Origin: Gemmatimonadota bacterium
Lineage (GTDB): Bacteria; Gemmatimonadota; Gemmatimonadetes; Longimicrobiales; Gaopeijiaceae
Length of the DNA stretch: 7,435 nucleotides
Direction of reading: 5' to 3'
Assembly (NCBI GenBank): GCA_003567615.1
Contig: PWZC01000066.1
Location: 1-7,435 of the forward strand
In this document: positions 7,432 to 7,435 of the stretch, one piece after another
Numbering within the stretch: position 1 is the first letter of the stretch
Layout: the number at the start of each line of letters is the position of its first letter
Notes under the pieces: generated by a model
What the model was told of the DNA's origin: nothing
Seen by the model: the letters and a program-made list of their open reading frames with translations, nothing else
Database searches by the model: none
Made by a program: the position numbers and the translations under genes

Positions 7432-7435
7432 ACTC

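Overview
The window is GC-rich and densely packed. All protein genes I can support lie on the + strand, with short gaps or small overlaps. The mix is ordinary bacterial housekeeping (short-chain dehydrogenase, cyclophilin, MsrB, NAD-type isocitrate dehydrogenase, glutaryl-CoA dehydrogenase, tRNA-Lys) with several small lipoproteins and membrane proteins. GC-rich codons, lipobox lipoproteins and this gene mix would suit a Gemmatimonadota-like or similar high-GC diderm. That is a guess: no marker in the window fixes the phylum.

Region 1 (20-2989) looks like one transcription unit of five genes: a FabG-type SDR with a Pro-rich N-terminal extension, a GerMN-domain lipoprotein, a cytoplasmic cyclophilin (PPIase), MsrB, and a second lipoprotein of possible TolB-N/CsgG-like fold. 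The junctions are a 1-base overlap (TGATG), a 31-base gap, a 4-base overlap (GTGA) and an 8-base overlap, so translational coupling is likely. PPIase and MsrB are both protein-maintenance enzymes. The lipoproteins point to envelope work.

Region 2 (2990-6943) begins with a 206-base intergenic stretch carrying two small CCGA/TCGG inverted repeats and three tandem copies of a 24-base repeat that stop one base before a start codon. Then come an unrecognised lipoprotein, NAD-dependent isocitrate dehydrogenase (TCA cycle), a zinc-ribbon two-helix membrane protein, glutaryl-CoA dehydrogenase (Lys/Trp/aromatic degradation toward crotonyl-CoA), and a two-helix membrane protein with a 10-residue repeat tail. 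A perfect TATAAT near the end of the lipoprotein gene may give icd its own promoter.

Region 3 (6944-7435) holds a candidate promoter, tRNA-Lys(CTT) without encoded CCA, and a very strong intrinsic terminator. After about 116 bases with nothing recognisable comes the most unusual element: a tandem array of about 62-base units built on a 43-base imperfect palindrome, with 18-19-base variable segments that are themselves self-complementary. It runs off the window edge. It is not a typical CRISPR or integron attC array and is the best candidate here for something undescribed.
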